This document shows positions 45,523 through 54,895 of a DNA stretch of 64,000 nucleotides, piece after piece. Made by a program: the position numbers and the translations under genes. How positions within the stretch are numbered: the first letter of the stretch is position 1; every line of letters starts with the position of its first letter. The notes under the pieces were generated by a model. That model saw only the letters and a program-made list of their open reading frames with translations. It did no database searches and was not told where the DNA came from. This DNA comes from Staphylococcus sp. CAG:324 (lineage in GTDB: Bacteria; Bacillota_I; Bacilli_A; ML615J-28; CAG-313), in NCBI GenBank assembly GCA_000433035.1, contig FR890797.1:4609-68608 (forward strand). Direction: 5' to 3'.

Positions 45523-45966
45523 CTACCCATCATAATCACTCATATGCAAATATCTTTCTTTTTTTTGTTCTAATGAAGATATAATTTGAGCATATATTAA
45601 ATGATCTTCTTCAATTCCTTCAAGCGAAATAACATCAGATACTCTGCATTTCAAAACAATGGGTGAATCTTTTAAAACCATTACATCTAAATAATTTTCA
45701 AAATGATAAGTTGCAAATTTATCCACCTCATTACTATGACAATCACCGATTGCCTCAGCAATTTCTTTTTGACTAATTCCTAAAACACTAATACCAATGT
45801 AGTCACCTTTTTTAATTGTGTTACCAGTGACACTTTGTGAACCAAGTAAACATAAAATTTTATCATAGTCAACTTGCATTGCCCATGCACAGGTCATAGC
45901 CATTTTTTGATGATTCTTTTCAAGTGTAATAATATTTACACCATGATCAAATGCTTTATATTTCAT
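45523..45966 (-). CDS. Flavin reductase-like domain protein
   Basis: A 147-residue protein resembling short FMN-binding split-barrel flavin reductases: KMAMTCAWAMQVDYDKILCLLG (flavin site) and YIGISVLGISQKEIAE. It is shorter than NAD(P)H:flavin oxidoreductases of 180-200 residues, and the C-terminal part is reduced. Precise role unknown. It follows the MgtC-like gene by 11 bases. Confidence 0.75.
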   Translation of the reverse strand: MKYKAFDHGVNIITLEKNHQKMAMTCAWAMQVDYDKILCLLGSQSVTGNTIKKGDYIGISVLGISQKEIAEAIGDCHSNEVDKFATYHFENYLDVMVLKDSPIVLKCRVSDVISLEGIEEDHLIYAQIISSLEQKKERYLHMSDYDG

Positions 45967-45977
45967 CTCATTACTCC

Positions 45978-46700
45978 TTATAACAATATTTCTACAAAAT
46001 TTACATAATCTAAATTTAATATATCCTTGATTATTAAACTTGGATTTTTACCCCATGAAACCATATTGATGGTATAAACACTTAGTCCCGAATTAGCGTA
46101 TGAACTATTGTAATCCACCAAATTAATTTTTCCACCTTGTGCTCTAATATAATCTATCAAACTTTTTAAATGTTCTCTTGCATAAAGTTCAACGTGAAGT
46201 TCAATTGTATTAGAACCTTTAGTAAGAATTTTTTCTAATTTAGGTAAAGCAACAAAGGCAATCAAAGCAAAAATGGTGCCTATAATTGCAACAGTATAAA
46301 AACCAATTCCAATAGCAAGACCAATACAAGCAGAAACCCATAAACCTGCTGCAGTTGTAAGCCCTTTGATTTGGCTTCTTGAAGTAACTAAAATTGTACC
46401 AGCTCCCAAAAAACCAATACCGCTTATGACTTGAGCGCCTAATCTACCAACATCTCCTGTACCATAAACTTCAAAAATATATTGATTGGTAAAAATGGCA
46501 ATCATTGAACCAATGCAGACTAAAATATATGTTCTAAAACCTGCCGCATGCCTTCTTCTAGCTCTTTCCATTCCGATTAAACCTGAACACAAAAAAGCTA
46601 AGATAAATCTTACCATAATAGACCAAATTGATATTTCACCAAGAATTTCTTCCAATCCTAGCCAATTTGTAATTGGATCTATATATTTTAAACAAAACAT
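45978..46700 (-). CDS. MgtC/SapB family membrane protein
   Basis: Four or five N-terminal membrane helices with the family core LIGMERARRRHAAGFRTYILVCIGSM and GAQVISGIGFLGAGTI, then a C-terminal ACT-like cytoplasmic domain (about 160-240). MgtC proteins in pathogens modulate ATP synthase and magnesium stress; in other bacteria the role is unsettled. 240 residues is normal. Confidence 0.9.
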   Translation of the reverse strand: MFCLKYIDPITNWLGLEEILGEISIWSIMVRFILAFLCSGLIGMERARRRHAAGFRTYILVCIGSMIAIFTNQYIFEVYGTGDVGRLGAQVISGIGFLGAGTILVTSRSQIKGLTTAAGLWVSACIGLAIGIGFYTVAIIGTIFALIAFVALPKLEKILTKGSNTIELHVELYAREHLKSLIDYIRAQGGKINLVDYNSSYANSGLSVYTINMVSWGKNPSLIIKDILNLDYVNFVEILL

Positions 46701-46744
46701 TATTCAATACTCCTTATTTTTTAATACTCTTACTTTCATTTTTA

Positions 46745-48787
46745 TTATTTTTTAAAAATTGTGATACTTGGTTTATCAATAGTATAACTTTGAACGGCTT
46801 TTTCAACAATTCTAGTTCCATCAAAAACCAAAATACTTCCTGGTGCTAAAAACTTTGTATGTTTTTCATAATTATTAGAAAGAATCATTTGATATACTTC
46901 ACCATTTTTAGTCAAAAATCTAATTTGTGGTAAAGCAAACGATGCATCTAATTTCATATATTTATCCATATCAACTACTTCACAACATGTTAAAGCAAAC
47001 ATTTTTCTTCTTAAAATCAGCAGATCTTTTAAGGTTTCACTTACGTTTAAAGAACTAAACCAATCAATTCCATTGATATCATCACTTTCATTATATGAAT
47101 TATCAATAAAATTTTTACTCCTAAATAATTCTTCTCCCGCATGAATAAAAGGAATTCCTGCTGATAAAATAACCAATCCTAATGATAATTTGATGTAATC
47201 TATTATTTGATTTGAAGCATACTGTGGTTTTTTCATTCTAATTAAATCATATAAAGTATAATTATCATGGCATTCCACATAATTAATAGACTGATTGACC
47301 ATAACAAATTTTCGATTATGATAATAGTAACCCTTTATTAATTTAAAGATTTCATTTTTTGATAAACTCTCCCCCATTATATATCCACTATTGGCATCAA
47401 TTCCTCTTAATTTATTACGAAAATAATCATTAAAAAAGGAAATCATAGGAATTTTATTGGCATTATCTAAATTGGATCTTTGACTAGGCTCTACATCAAC
47501 ATCCATATTCCAACCTTCGCCATAAATCATAGTTTGAGAATTTATAACTTTTGTTTTATTGACAATTAACTTCATTGTATCAAGATCAATTAATCCCATT
47601 AAGTCAAAACGAAATCCATCAATCTTGTAAAAAGTTTGAAAGAACTCAATACTATCCACAATTAATTTTCTAACCATAAGATGATTTGTACAAAGATCAT
47701 TGCCACACCATGATGCATTAGTTAAAAAACCTAATTTATCTGTCCTAAAAGTATATCCAGGAACCAATTTTTCTAACGGAAACCAATTACTATCAAAAAC
47801 GTGGTTAAAAACAACATCCATATTCACACCAAAACCAATTGAATGAATGGTATCAATCAATTGCTTTAATTCATTTATTCGTTGATAAGCATCATTGGGT
47901 TGAGTACTAAAAAATCCACTCGGTACCATATATTGCATGGGATTGTATCCCCAATTATACTTAAAATTGACATCTTTAGAATCTTTGTTATTCTCATCAA
48001 CACCACCAAAAGCAAATATTGGCAAGAATTGAATATGTGTGATTGGTATATTTTTTAGATAACCTAATCCATAATCTTGATGAAGAGAATGGCTTAAAGC
48101 CTCATATGTTCCCTTATTTATAGCATTCGTTTTTATTGTTGCATCTCTAATATTTAACTCATATATACAACTATCAAATTTAGAAAGATTATTATTTTGA
48201 TAATAATCATATTTCATCTTGTATGTCTTATTTTTATCAATCACATAGTTAAATTCATGATTAGCATTGCTAGAAATTGCATACGGATCTAAAGTTTTTT
48301 CAAATTCTTCATTAATTCTAAATTCATAATAATATTTGCAACCATCCAAATCACGAGGAATGGTCGTTTCCCATAAACCATGATTTAAATAATATAGTTT
48401 ATATGTATCATTTTCGACAATAACATTTATTTCTTTTACAACAGGTGACCAAATTCTAAAAATTGTTTTTGATTTATCATATTTAAAACCCAACCAACCA
48501 TCAAAATAATATTTTTTATCAAAAAATGGTGATCTAGTAATTTTACCTAAATATAAAAATTCTCTGCCAACATCTAAAATTTCAATATATGTATCTATAT
48601 GAGGTTCTAATTCCTCACTACTTTTCAAATATAGATGTTGATACTCTTCTTTCATTTCTACATGTTCTATATTTAATACTATATTTTTCTTATCCGTTTT
48701 GGCATATATGAATTTATCACTAATAGAAATTTTATTTGAAAGAATAATCTTAACATCGTAAAAATCCTCTAAATATGCCCAAAACAT
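46745..48787 (-). CDS. pulA: Type I pullulanase
   Basis: Debranching enzyme hydrolysing alpha-1,6 links in pullulan, glycogen or starch. An N-terminal region with a CBM48 domain (about 90-175, FRIWSPVVKEINVIVEND) leads to the GH13 barrel: VDINVDVVFNHV-type block MDVVFNHVF, nucleophile Asp in DGFRFDLMGLID, acid Glu in IYGEGWN and ECHDNYTLYD. YNWGYNP is the pullulanase type I marker. No signal peptide, so intracellular, consistent with glycogen use in a spore former. Confidence 0.94.
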   Translation of the reverse strand: MFWAYLEDFYDVKIILSNKISISDKFIYAKTDKKNIVLNIEHVEMKEEYQHLYLKSSEELEPHIDTYIEILDVGREFLYLGKITRSPFFDKKYYFDGWLGFKYDKSKTIFRIWSPVVKEINVIVENDTYKLYYLNHGLWETTIPRDLDGCKYYYEFRINEEFEKTLDPYAISSNANHEFNYVIDKNKTYKMKYDYYQNNNLSKFDSCIYELNIRDATIKTNAINKGTYEALSHSLHQDYGLGYLKNIPITHIQFLPIFAFGGVDENNKDSKDVNFKYNWGYNPMQYMVPSGFFSTQPNDAYQRINELKQLIDTIHSIGFGVNMDVVFNHVFDSNWFPLEKLVPGYTFRTDKLGFLTNASWCGNDLCTNHLMVRKLIVDSIEFFQTFYKIDGFRFDLMGLIDLDTMKLIVNKTKVINSQTMIYGEGWNMDVDVEPSQRSNLDNANKIPMISFFNDYFRNKLRGIDANSGYIMGESLSKNEIFKLIKGYYYHNRKFVMVNQSINYVECHDNYTLYDLIRMKKPQYASNQIIDYIKLSLGLVILSAGIPFIHAGEELFRSKNFIDNSYNESDDINGIDWFSSLNVSETLKDLLILRRKMFALTCCEVVDMDKYMKLDASFALPQIRFLTKNGEVYQMILSNNYEKHTKFLAPGSILVFDGTRIVEKAVQSYTIDKPSITIFKK

Positions 48788-48805
48788 AATTGCATCCTCC
48801 TTTAA

Positions 48806-49360
48806 TTATTCATCACTATCAGAATCATCATAACCTTTTTTACTATTTTCAATAATAATAAAAGTACCTATTCCCACACAAATGGTAGTTAGAAAACCAA
48901 ATATCAATGATACTCCCCAACTCACTTCTTCTTTTAACCATTTGCCACCAGGAATATAAAACTTTTTAGTATTCACTTCGCTAATCTCTTCAAAATTTTT
49001 ATATTTTATCTCCAATTCCAATGTTCCAGTTTGCCAATTTTGGATAGTATAATTGATTTCATAATGTTGCAAATCTTTATTATCAGATTGATGATATTCT
49101 ATATTTTGCGATATTTGTTCTAAACCAGAAATTCTAGATGTAATTTGTTCAATAATGATTACTTCTTTTGTATCCCAACTCAGCGTAAGTTCCACTTTCA
49201 TTTTGCCTCTATCACGAATTTTTGCTATCTTAAATTCAAAATTTTTAAATTCAACACTATCTGTTTCCGCAAATATGCCTTTATCTGAATTTTTTATATG
49301 AACAAATAACCCCATCAATATTATAACCAAAATAACAACTATTTTACTAATTTTTCTCAT
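48806..49360 (-). CDS. Bitopic membrane protein with extracytoplasmic beta domain, unknown
   Basis: An N-terminal membrane helix or uncleaved signal (5-24) is followed by a ~110-residue outer domain rich in beta strands and charged residues, a second helix (about 148-170), and an acidic tail (DDSDSDE). No named family recognised. Adjacent to the DUF3021-like and LytTR genes (its start touches the DUF3021-like stop), so possibly part of a regulated membrane unit. Confidence 0.65.
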   Translation of the reverse strand: MRKISKIVVILVIILMGLFVHIKNSDKGIFAETDSVEFKNFEFKIAKIRDRGKMKVELTLSWDTKEVIIIEQITSRISGLEQISQNIEYHQSDNKDLQHYEINYTIQNWQTGTLELEIKYKNFEEISEVNTKKFYIPGGKWLKEEVSWGVSLIFGFLTTICVGIGTFIIIENSKKGYDDSDSDE

Positions 49361-49806
49361 TATCGATCGCGCTCCTTAAAATTTTTTAAATTTTTATTCA
49401 AGGAGTCATTGCTATTTTTGACTCTTATAATAGAGATGACAATAATAATAATAAGCCCAATAAGCAAAGATATAATGGTTGATATCAACAATTTAACATT
49501 ATATACAAAATCATAGATATATAAATAATATCCAACTATCAATATAATGAATGATAAAAATAAATATACGATTATAACTTGTACCACAATTGTGATATTA
49601 TTTATTCTAAAGAAAATGGATAGTAAAAAACTTGCAAGAGCACAAACAATCCCTAAAATTAATAAATTTTTAGCAAATCCAGTATCTTGATAAATGTATT
49701 CAGAAATAGTGGCAAACATAATAGTAATAATGGCAAAAATTGTTAAGAACATTATAAAGTAATTCGTAATATGTTTTTTCATATGTAACTTTTTCTTGTG
49801 TTTCAT
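49360..49806 (-). CDS. DUF3021-like four-helix membrane protein
   Basis: A 148-residue protein with four predicted membrane helices (about 15-35, 45-65, 72-95, 105-128) and basic ends. The position directly downstream of a LytTR gene is the typical one for DUF3021 partners, which are thought to restrain the LytTR protein. The assignment rests mostly on context and topology. Confidence 0.65.
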   Translation of the reverse strand: MKHKKKLHMKKHITNYFIMFLTIFAIITIMFATISEYIYQDTGFAKNLLILGIVCALASFLLSIFFRINNITIVVQVIIVYLFLSFIILIVGYYLYIYDFVYNVKLLISTIISLLIGLIIIIVISIIRVKNSNDSLNKNLKNFKERDR

Positions 49807-49817
49807 TCTATACCCTC

Positions 49818-50255
49818 CTACCCATTTAATTTTTGTTTGAAAGCATGAGCATAAACACGCGTTATAATCATTCTTTCACTATTCACTAATACTGCACTAA
49901 TTCTACCATTAACAAGTGTACTTACTTTTTCAATTTTATTAATATTTAAAATAATTGTTCTTGCAATTTGAATAAAGGATGTCCTCGATAACATTTCTGA
50001 TAACTCTTGAAGTTTATAATTTACTTCATATACATTTTTTTCAACATACGCAAAAACTCTATTTTCGACAGCTTCAAAATAATAAATGTCATCTAAATTT
50101 AAAACATAGATTTCACCATCTAATTTTCCATTGACAGTTATATAACTTGTATGAATATAATTACTAATCTTAGTTATCTTACTATCAATCTCCCGACATT
50201 TTATGAGAATTTCCGTTTCCTCTAAATTGGGAATTTCATCTATTTGAAGTTTCAT
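49818..50255 (-). CDS. LytTR-family DNA-binding regulator without receiver domain
   Basis: A 145-residue protein whose last ~95 residues are a LytTR domain: LNLDDIYYFEAVENRVFAYV, LSEMLSRTSFIQIARTIILN and a final ITRVYAHAFKQKL. The N-terminal 45 residues are a short alpha/beta piece, not a receiver domain, so it is not a classical two-component regulator. Such small LytTR proteins pair with membrane DUF3021 partners, as here at 49360-49806. Confidence 0.85.
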   Translation of the reverse strand: MKLQIDEIPNLEETEILIKCREIDSKITKISNYIHTSYITVNGKLDGEIYVLNLDDIYYFEAVENRVFAYVEKNVYEVNYKLQELSEMLSRTSFIQIARTIILNINKIEKVSTLVNGRISAVLVNSERMIITRVYAHAFKQKLNG

Positions 50256-50272
50256 AAGTCACCTCGATTCTT

Positions 50273-51097
50273 TTATTTAAAACGATTTCGATATGTACAT
50301 TTTTTACACAATTCAAAATACGGTTTTCGTTTATTAAACCCTGATATTGCTTCTAAATAGTTACTATTTTGTAACAATGTAGAAAAATCATCAATAAATA
50401 GATTGCCAATTTTAGTGCTTCCTTTATAATCGAGACAGCACAAACAAAGCGATCCATCATTTAAAATAGCAAATTGTTTCTTGCCACCAAGACATCTAGT
50501 TAAATTCGTATTATATGAATGGTCCAATGATGGCCATATAAATTCATCAGCCTCTGAAATATGAATATTTTTACTTGTTTTCGCCTTTTCTTTATATACT
50601 TCTAATATGTTTTGGTTTAAACTTTTCGTTTCTACATTGTCTTTATTATTCCATAAGCGCAAATTTATCGCAACTAAACTTTTTTCTTGCTCTCTTTTTA
50701 ATAAAAAACTATTCAAATTATGAATATAGTTTTCCCTTTCAACATCATTAAATTGAATTAGACATTGCAAAGAAATATTAATTTTTTTTAAATAATGATA
50801 CTTCATTAATGAATTACTATACTGATGAATTAATATTCCATTCGTTGTTATGGCAAAATTAAGTTTTTTGTTTTCACAATATTCTAGTATTTGTAAAAAA
50901 TGATTGTGTAAAGTGGGTTCACCTAAAACATGAAAATAAATTAAATCAACATATTTTTCAATTTTATCAACAAGTTTTTTAAACTGATCTAAAGACATAA
51001 ATTGATGTGTACTATCATTTGATGAAGGACAAAAATGACAATTTAAATTACATGCTGTAGTTATCTCAATATAAAAAATAAATTTTTTATTCTTCAT
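50273..51097 (-). CDS. Radical SAM protein with SPASM-like C-terminal clusters
   Basis: The CxxxCxxC motif CNLNCHFC near residue 15 binds the radical SAM cluster; GEPTLHN and ISLQC blocks of the barrel follow. The C-terminal part has further Cys: LTRCLGGKKQ, CLCCLDYKG and CKKCTYRNR, as in SPASM proteins that modify peptides or proteins. No obvious precursor peptide was found next to it. Start at the ATG 51097 (a 9-residue longer form from 51124 is possible). It overlaps the upstream DUF308-like gene. Confidence 0.82.
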   Translation of the reverse strand: MKNKKFIFYIEITTACNLNCHFCPSSNDSTHQFMSLDQFKKLVDKIEKYVDLIYFHVLGEPTLHNHFLQILEYCENKKLNFAITTNGILIHQYSNSLMKYHYLKKINISLQCLIQFNDVERENYIHNLNSFLLKREQEKSLVAINLRLWNNKDNVETKSLNQNILEVYKEKAKTSKNIHISEADEFIWPSLDHSYNTNLTRCLGGKKQFAILNDGSLCLCCLDYKGSTKIGNLFIDDFSTLLQNSNYLEAISGFNKRKPYFELCKKCTYRNRFK

Positions 51098-51653
51098 CTT
51101 TTGATTCTTCAAATTCAACATCAATTAATTTATCATCTTTTGATGTACCATCCATTTTACTATTCTCTTTACTAGCAACAATCAATAAAATGAAGCCATA
51201 TAGTATAATTACAATATCAATCACTCGTAAAATCCATATTCCAATATTTTCAATTCCACAGAAAATTAACATGAAAGCAATCATTAATTTATATAATGAT
51301 TTACCAAATAAATCCAATAGATTTTTCTCCATAATAGCAATGATTACTGTATAAATTAAAAAAACAATTCCTAAAATAAATGATATTAACCCAATAGGAA
51401 TAAATAAAATAGCAAGACCAAACAATATTTTAAAAATTCCATCATATAAAAAAGTCATATTTACAAAAGTTCCAACTTTTTTAGTATGATTATAAACAAA
51501 AAGGGAAAAACCTCCAATAATTATTAAAATTATTCCTAACATTTTAACAATGATATCAATGAGTTCCTTGCCAAAAGGCCAAACAATAAAAGCAAAAATA
51601 GCCCCTACAATAATGTAATAAGCTCCTATGAATGATTTTTTATAATTATGCAT
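51087..51653 (-). CDS. DUF308/HdeD-like membrane protein
   Basis: A 188-residue protein with about six short hydrophobic helices in pairs, each followed by G-rich turns (for example IVGAIFAFIVWPF and GIGLISFILGI), similar to HdeD/DUF308 proteins. The tail is acidic (VEFEESKDEE). It overlaps the radical SAM gene. Function unknown. Confidence 0.7.
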   Translation of the reverse strand: MHNYKKSFIGAYYIIVGAIFAFIVWPFGKELIDIIVKMLGIILIIIGGFSLFVYNHTKKVGTFVNMTFLYDGIFKILFGLAILFIPIGLISFILGIVFLIYTVIIAIMEKNLLDLFGKSLYKLMIAFMLIFCGIENIGIWILRVIDIVIILYGFILLIVASKENSKMDGTSKDDKLIDVEFEESKDEE

Positions 51654-51665
51654 AAAAATACCTTT

Positions 51666-52004
51666 CTATAAATTATTTTTTGTAAAAAGTTTAATATTTT
51701 TGTTTGGCATTACTTCATCCTCAAATACAATCGTACAATCTTCATCTATATACCATTTATTTAAATTTTGATAAGAATAATCTAAAATAATAGCTTTTTT
51801 CTTGTAATAACAAACATGAACCAATTGATTATCAACAAAATATCGTATGCGATATCTACGAAAAAAAACTAAATAAACAATTAAGATAATCCAAGGAATA
51901 ATTCCTAAAAAAATTGCAATCATTTGAAATAATTCCCAATTCTTACCTAATTCATCAGCTGGAACATTTTCCAATAATTGAAAAAAAATATTATTATTTA
52001 ACAT
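51666..52004 (-). CDS. Small membrane protein, unknown
   Basis: A 112-residue protein with one strong membrane helix at about 26-48 followed by a basic stretch (FFRRYRIRYF) and a ~60-residue cytoplasmic beta-rich domain. Not assigned to a family. Its start overlaps the end of the helical repeat protein by 11 bases and it is followed closely by the DUF308-like gene. Confidence 0.6.
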   Translation of the reverse strand: MLNNNIFFQLLENVPADELGKNWELFQMIAIFLGIIPWIILIVYLVFFRRYRIRYFVDNQLVHVCYYKKKAIILDYSYQNLNKWYIDEDCTIVFEDEVMPNKNIKLFTKNNL

Positions 52005-52728
52005 TGTTTGTCTCCTTTAATTCTAAAATTCGAATTTTCCATTTTCGATTGATGAACTTAAAAACTTTCTTAGATGTTAAATCAAATAACTTTTGATATA
52101 CATAAAGTAAATCATTTTTCAATCCTTCATCTAATAATTTTTGATATACTTTTTCCATATGATTAGCTACTAAATAGTAATAATAATATGCTTTAACTAA
52201 CTTTTTTTCTTCATAATATGCATTGGCCAAAAATAATTTAGATAAAATAATAAATTTAAGATCTTCATTGGTCTTGGTTTTTCTATATAAATATTTAGAT
52301 TTTTCTAACATCTTTTTTGAAGTAATTATAATATGATTATAGTCACAATTATCAAACATCAAGTAAATAGTTTTAACATACCACTCCATCAAATATCTAA
52401 ATTCATCCATACTTGAATTAATTTTAGAAGAATCTTGTAAGACTCCAATAATTTTTTGATACCACCGCTGAACAAAATCCATTCTTAACTCACTATTTTG
52501 ATAAAATTCACTAATTTTAATATAACATTCAACAACCTTTATGCGATCTTTATTAGAAAAAGTCTGCCGATATAGATTTTCTGATATCCTACAAGATTTT
52601 AAAAATAATTTTTCAGCTTCAATTTTTTTACCAATCGATTCTAAATAAAGAGCCTTATTTAAAGTTTCTGAAAGTTTTATTCTTTTTTCGTCATTACTTA
52701 AATTTCTTCCCTTAACAAAAGTTTCCAT
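51994..52728 (-). CDS. TPR-like helical protein, unknown
   Basis: About 244 residues, nearly all predicted helix, with TPR-like A/B repeats such as ALYLESIGKKIEAEKLFLKS and AKLFLANAYYEEKKLVKAYY. No enzyme motif, no membrane segment. Two ATG codons, 52740 and 52728, surround a weak GAAAGG site; I used the second because the first touches the site. Probably a protein-binding scaffold for its membrane neighbours (inference). Confidence 0.6.
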   Translation of the reverse strand: METFVKGRNLSNDEKRIKLSETLNKALYLESIGKKIEAEKLFLKSCRISENLYRQTFSNKDRIKVVECYIKISEFYQNSELRMDFVQRWYQKIIGVLQDSSKINSSMDEFRYLMEWYVKTIYLMFDNCDYNHIIITSKKMLEKSKYLYRKTKTNEDLKFIILSKLFLANAYYEEKKLVKAYYYYYLVANHMEKVYQKLLDEGLKNDLLYVYQKLFDLTSKKVFKFINRKWKIRILELKETNNVK

Positions 52729-52803
52729 CTTATATAGCATCCTTTCTTTTTCATTATAACATTTAATTATATTTTTTTCAATTTATTTATCAATAATTAA
52801 AGT

Positions 52804-52826
52804 AAAAAGGCCTTTTTGGCCTTTTA
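52804..52826 (-). terminator. Terminator after the DUF523 gene
   Basis: An 8-bp stem AAAAGGCC/GGCCTTTT with a 5-nt T loop and flanking T-run, six bases after the DUF523 stop. Confidence 0.8.
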
Positions 52827-52831
52827 TAATA

Positions 52832-53269
52832 TTAATTTTTTTTAATATTTGCATAAAAATTGTTCTCATTTAAAATTACAATTCCATTTTTATATAATAA
52901 ATCGGCAGTTATTCCATTCCCATTTACTAAAGTTGAAGAAAAACTTCCATCGTATATTTGACCAAATCCACATGAAGGACTATTACTTTTCAAAATTGCT
53001 AATTGACAATGATGACGAATAGCAATCGAAAGAGTTTCATTTGCTCCCAAAATAAATTCCTTAGTAACATCAATATTGTTACAATTTATTACTTTTTTAT
53101 CTAAAATTTCACTAGGCATTCTAGGAACTCCTAATCCTCCTAATACTTCTGGGCATACAGCTATGAAATGATGATAGTTTTCTAATTCTTTTACTTTTGC
53201 ATTGAAATTATTTTTCCCATTATATTTACAATTCATTCCTAATAAACAACTACTTACTAAAATGTTCAT
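52832..53269 (-). CDS. DUF523 family protein
   Basis: A 145-residue protein with family motifs SSCLLGMNCKYNGKNN near the start, CPEVLGGLGVPR, and KSNSPSCGFGQIYDG. The conserved Cys suggest metal or cluster binding or a thiol role; the function is unknown. ATG 53269 has AAGGTGA before it. Overlaps the end of the DUF2225 gene. Confidence 0.88.
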   Translation of the reverse strand: MNILVSSCLLGMNCKYNGKNNFNAKVKELENYHHFIAVCPEVLGGLGVPRMPSEILDKKVINCNNIDVTKEFILGANETLSIAIRHHCQLAILKSNSPSCGFGQIYDGSFSSTLVNGNGITADLLYKNGIVILNENNFYANIKKN

Positions 53270-53945
53270 CAAGGTCACCTTTTATTTCATTATCTTTACT
53301 AAAATGATAATTTCCTAAAATTGTATGATCTAAATCATCCTTTGCAAGACAAAGTTGCATTTGATAACTTAAAATATTCTTTTTATATTTTTCCATTCCA
53401 AAATTATCATATAAATATTTTGCATAATCAAACGCTTCATCAAACATAGAAATTCTTCGATATAAATCAACAATGATAAGTCTAACATTTTCGTCATCTT
53501 CTACTTTCAACGATAATTCTAAATACTTTATCGCTTTGCTTCTCATCTGTAATGCTACTTTAAAATTTTTGCTATCATCAGCCATCCAACTAGCCCTTAA
53601 ATAACTTATTCCCGCTTTTTTATAATCTCTTGTTTCTAAAAGCATACTAATAAGCATAAATTTTTTTAAAGCAAAATTCAGTTTTTTATCATGAAGAATT
53701 TGTTGATAAGTTTGATTAAGAATTTCACTTTCTTGAAAATGATCTAATTTTTTGCTAATATCCTCATTTGCATAACCACAAACAGGACATTTTTCTACCA
53801 TCAAATGCATTAATGAACGCATCATACCTGGTGGCCTAGTATCTAAATCACGCATTCCAAATGAATTGTTCTCTACCAATTTTTGATAGTGATGTTGATG
53901 ACCACAAATAGCACATTTTTTTTCAATATTTTTGATGTAATCCAT
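53250..53945 (-). CDS. DUF2225 family protein
   Basis: Two Cys pairs at the N-terminus, KCAICGH and KCPVCGYA, form a probable zinc ribbon, with MRDLDTRPPGMMRSLMH between them. The remaining ~150 residues are helical TPR-like repeats. This is the DUF2225 pattern. It sits directly after two G3E GTPase genes, suggesting a metal-related or thiol-related role, which is inference. Confidence 0.85.
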   Translation of the reverse strand: MDYIKNIEKKCAICGHQHHYQKLVENNSFGMRDLDTRPPGMMRSLMHLMVEKCPVCGYANEDISKKLDHFQESEILNQTYQQILHDKKLNFALKKFMLISMLLETRDYKKAGISYLRASWMADDSKNFKVALQMRSKAIKYLELSLKVEDDENVRLIIVDLYRRISMFDEAFDYAKYLYDNFGMEKYKKNILSYQMQLCLAKDDLDHTILGNYHFSKDNEIKGDLDEHFSK

Positions 53946-53949
53946 TTTA

Positions 53950-54885
53950 TTATCTTAAATCCAAAATTGGATTTTTTAATGGTGAAATGACTTTTATTGA
54001 AATAGGAGACAATATTCCTTCCTCTTCTTGATATTCATCTGAATATTCAAACGTCATTCTTGCAACAATATGAACCCAACATTTATTTTTAATTTTTACT
54101 CCTAACGATTCTTTACATAAATGTCCATATAATTGTACATCATCAGCACAACAAGTCATTGCATATCTACCTGCTATAAAACTACCTTTTGGTAGTTTTT
54201 TCGATATTGTTACAAGAGCATTAAATTCAACAATTCTGTCTTTGTACCTTTCTGGATTTTCAAAAGTATCAATATACCATCTTCCATAATCATCATCATT
54301 AATTGTAATTACCTCTTGATTCAAATCATATGGAAGCGGATCTTCAAACGCTTTTTTAGTAATTCCATTATCATCCATAATCATAAACTGTGCATTACTA
54401 TTCATTAATTTCAAACCCGTTTGATAGGGAGTAATTTTATTTAAATCACTGCATCTATTAAAAACAACCAAATCAGAAACTTCAATCATATCTTTAAATT
54501 TTTGACGCATATTGTTATAATACACCTCAAAAGTAGACGTATCAATAAAGGTTATTGCTTGTGCCATACGATATCCTTCAGGAAAATATATTTCATTCAT
54601 ATTCCACATACAATTCATTTCTAAAATAACTCTATCAGGCAAATATCTTGTTGCTAATTCACTGAAATATTCTGGTGTCAAATCCACTTGTTCTGCTACT
54701 TTAATTAAAGTCGTATTGTATTTATCAACAAATTCTTGAGAAATTTCTATTTCACCTTCTTCGCATTGGATGACAAGAGTTCTTCCTTTTTTGGCAAAAC
54801 CATCTTTTTCAATTGCATCAACTATAAAAGTTGTTTTGCCAGAATCTAAAAAACCATTGATTATAAAAATTGGTATTTCCATCAT
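53950..54885 (-). CDS. G3E-type GTPase fused to a YcgQ/DUF1980-like domain
   Basis: Residues 1-210 are a CobW-like GTPase with P-loop GFLDSGKTTF. It lacks the CxCC motif that G3E metal chaperones have. Residues about 215-311 resemble the C-terminal domain of YcgQ (DUF1980/TIGR03943): a beta domain with AGRYAMTCCADDVQLYGHLC, matching the GRF..TCCAAD motif. YcgQ partners a YcgR permease in other bacteria; none is seen here. Start chosen at ATG 54885, six bases after GGTGA. Follows the CxCC GTPase by about ten bases. Confidence 0.75.
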   Translation of the reverse strand: MMEIPIFIINGFLDSGKTTFIVDAIEKDGFAKKGRTLVIQCEEGEIEISQEFVDKYNTTLIKVAEQVDLTPEYFSELATRYLPDRVILEMNCMWNMNEIYFPEGYRMAQAITFIDTSTFEVYYNNMRQKFKDMIEVSDLVVFNRCSDLNKITPYQTGLKLMNSNAQFMIMDDNGITKKAFEDPLPYDLNQEVITINDDDYGRWYIDTFENPERYKDRIVEFNALVTISKKLPKGSFIAGRYAMTCCADDVQLYGHLCKESLGVKIKNKCWVHIVARMTFEYSDEYQEEEGILSPISIKVISPLKNPILDLR

Positions 54886-54895
54886 CAATTTTCAC

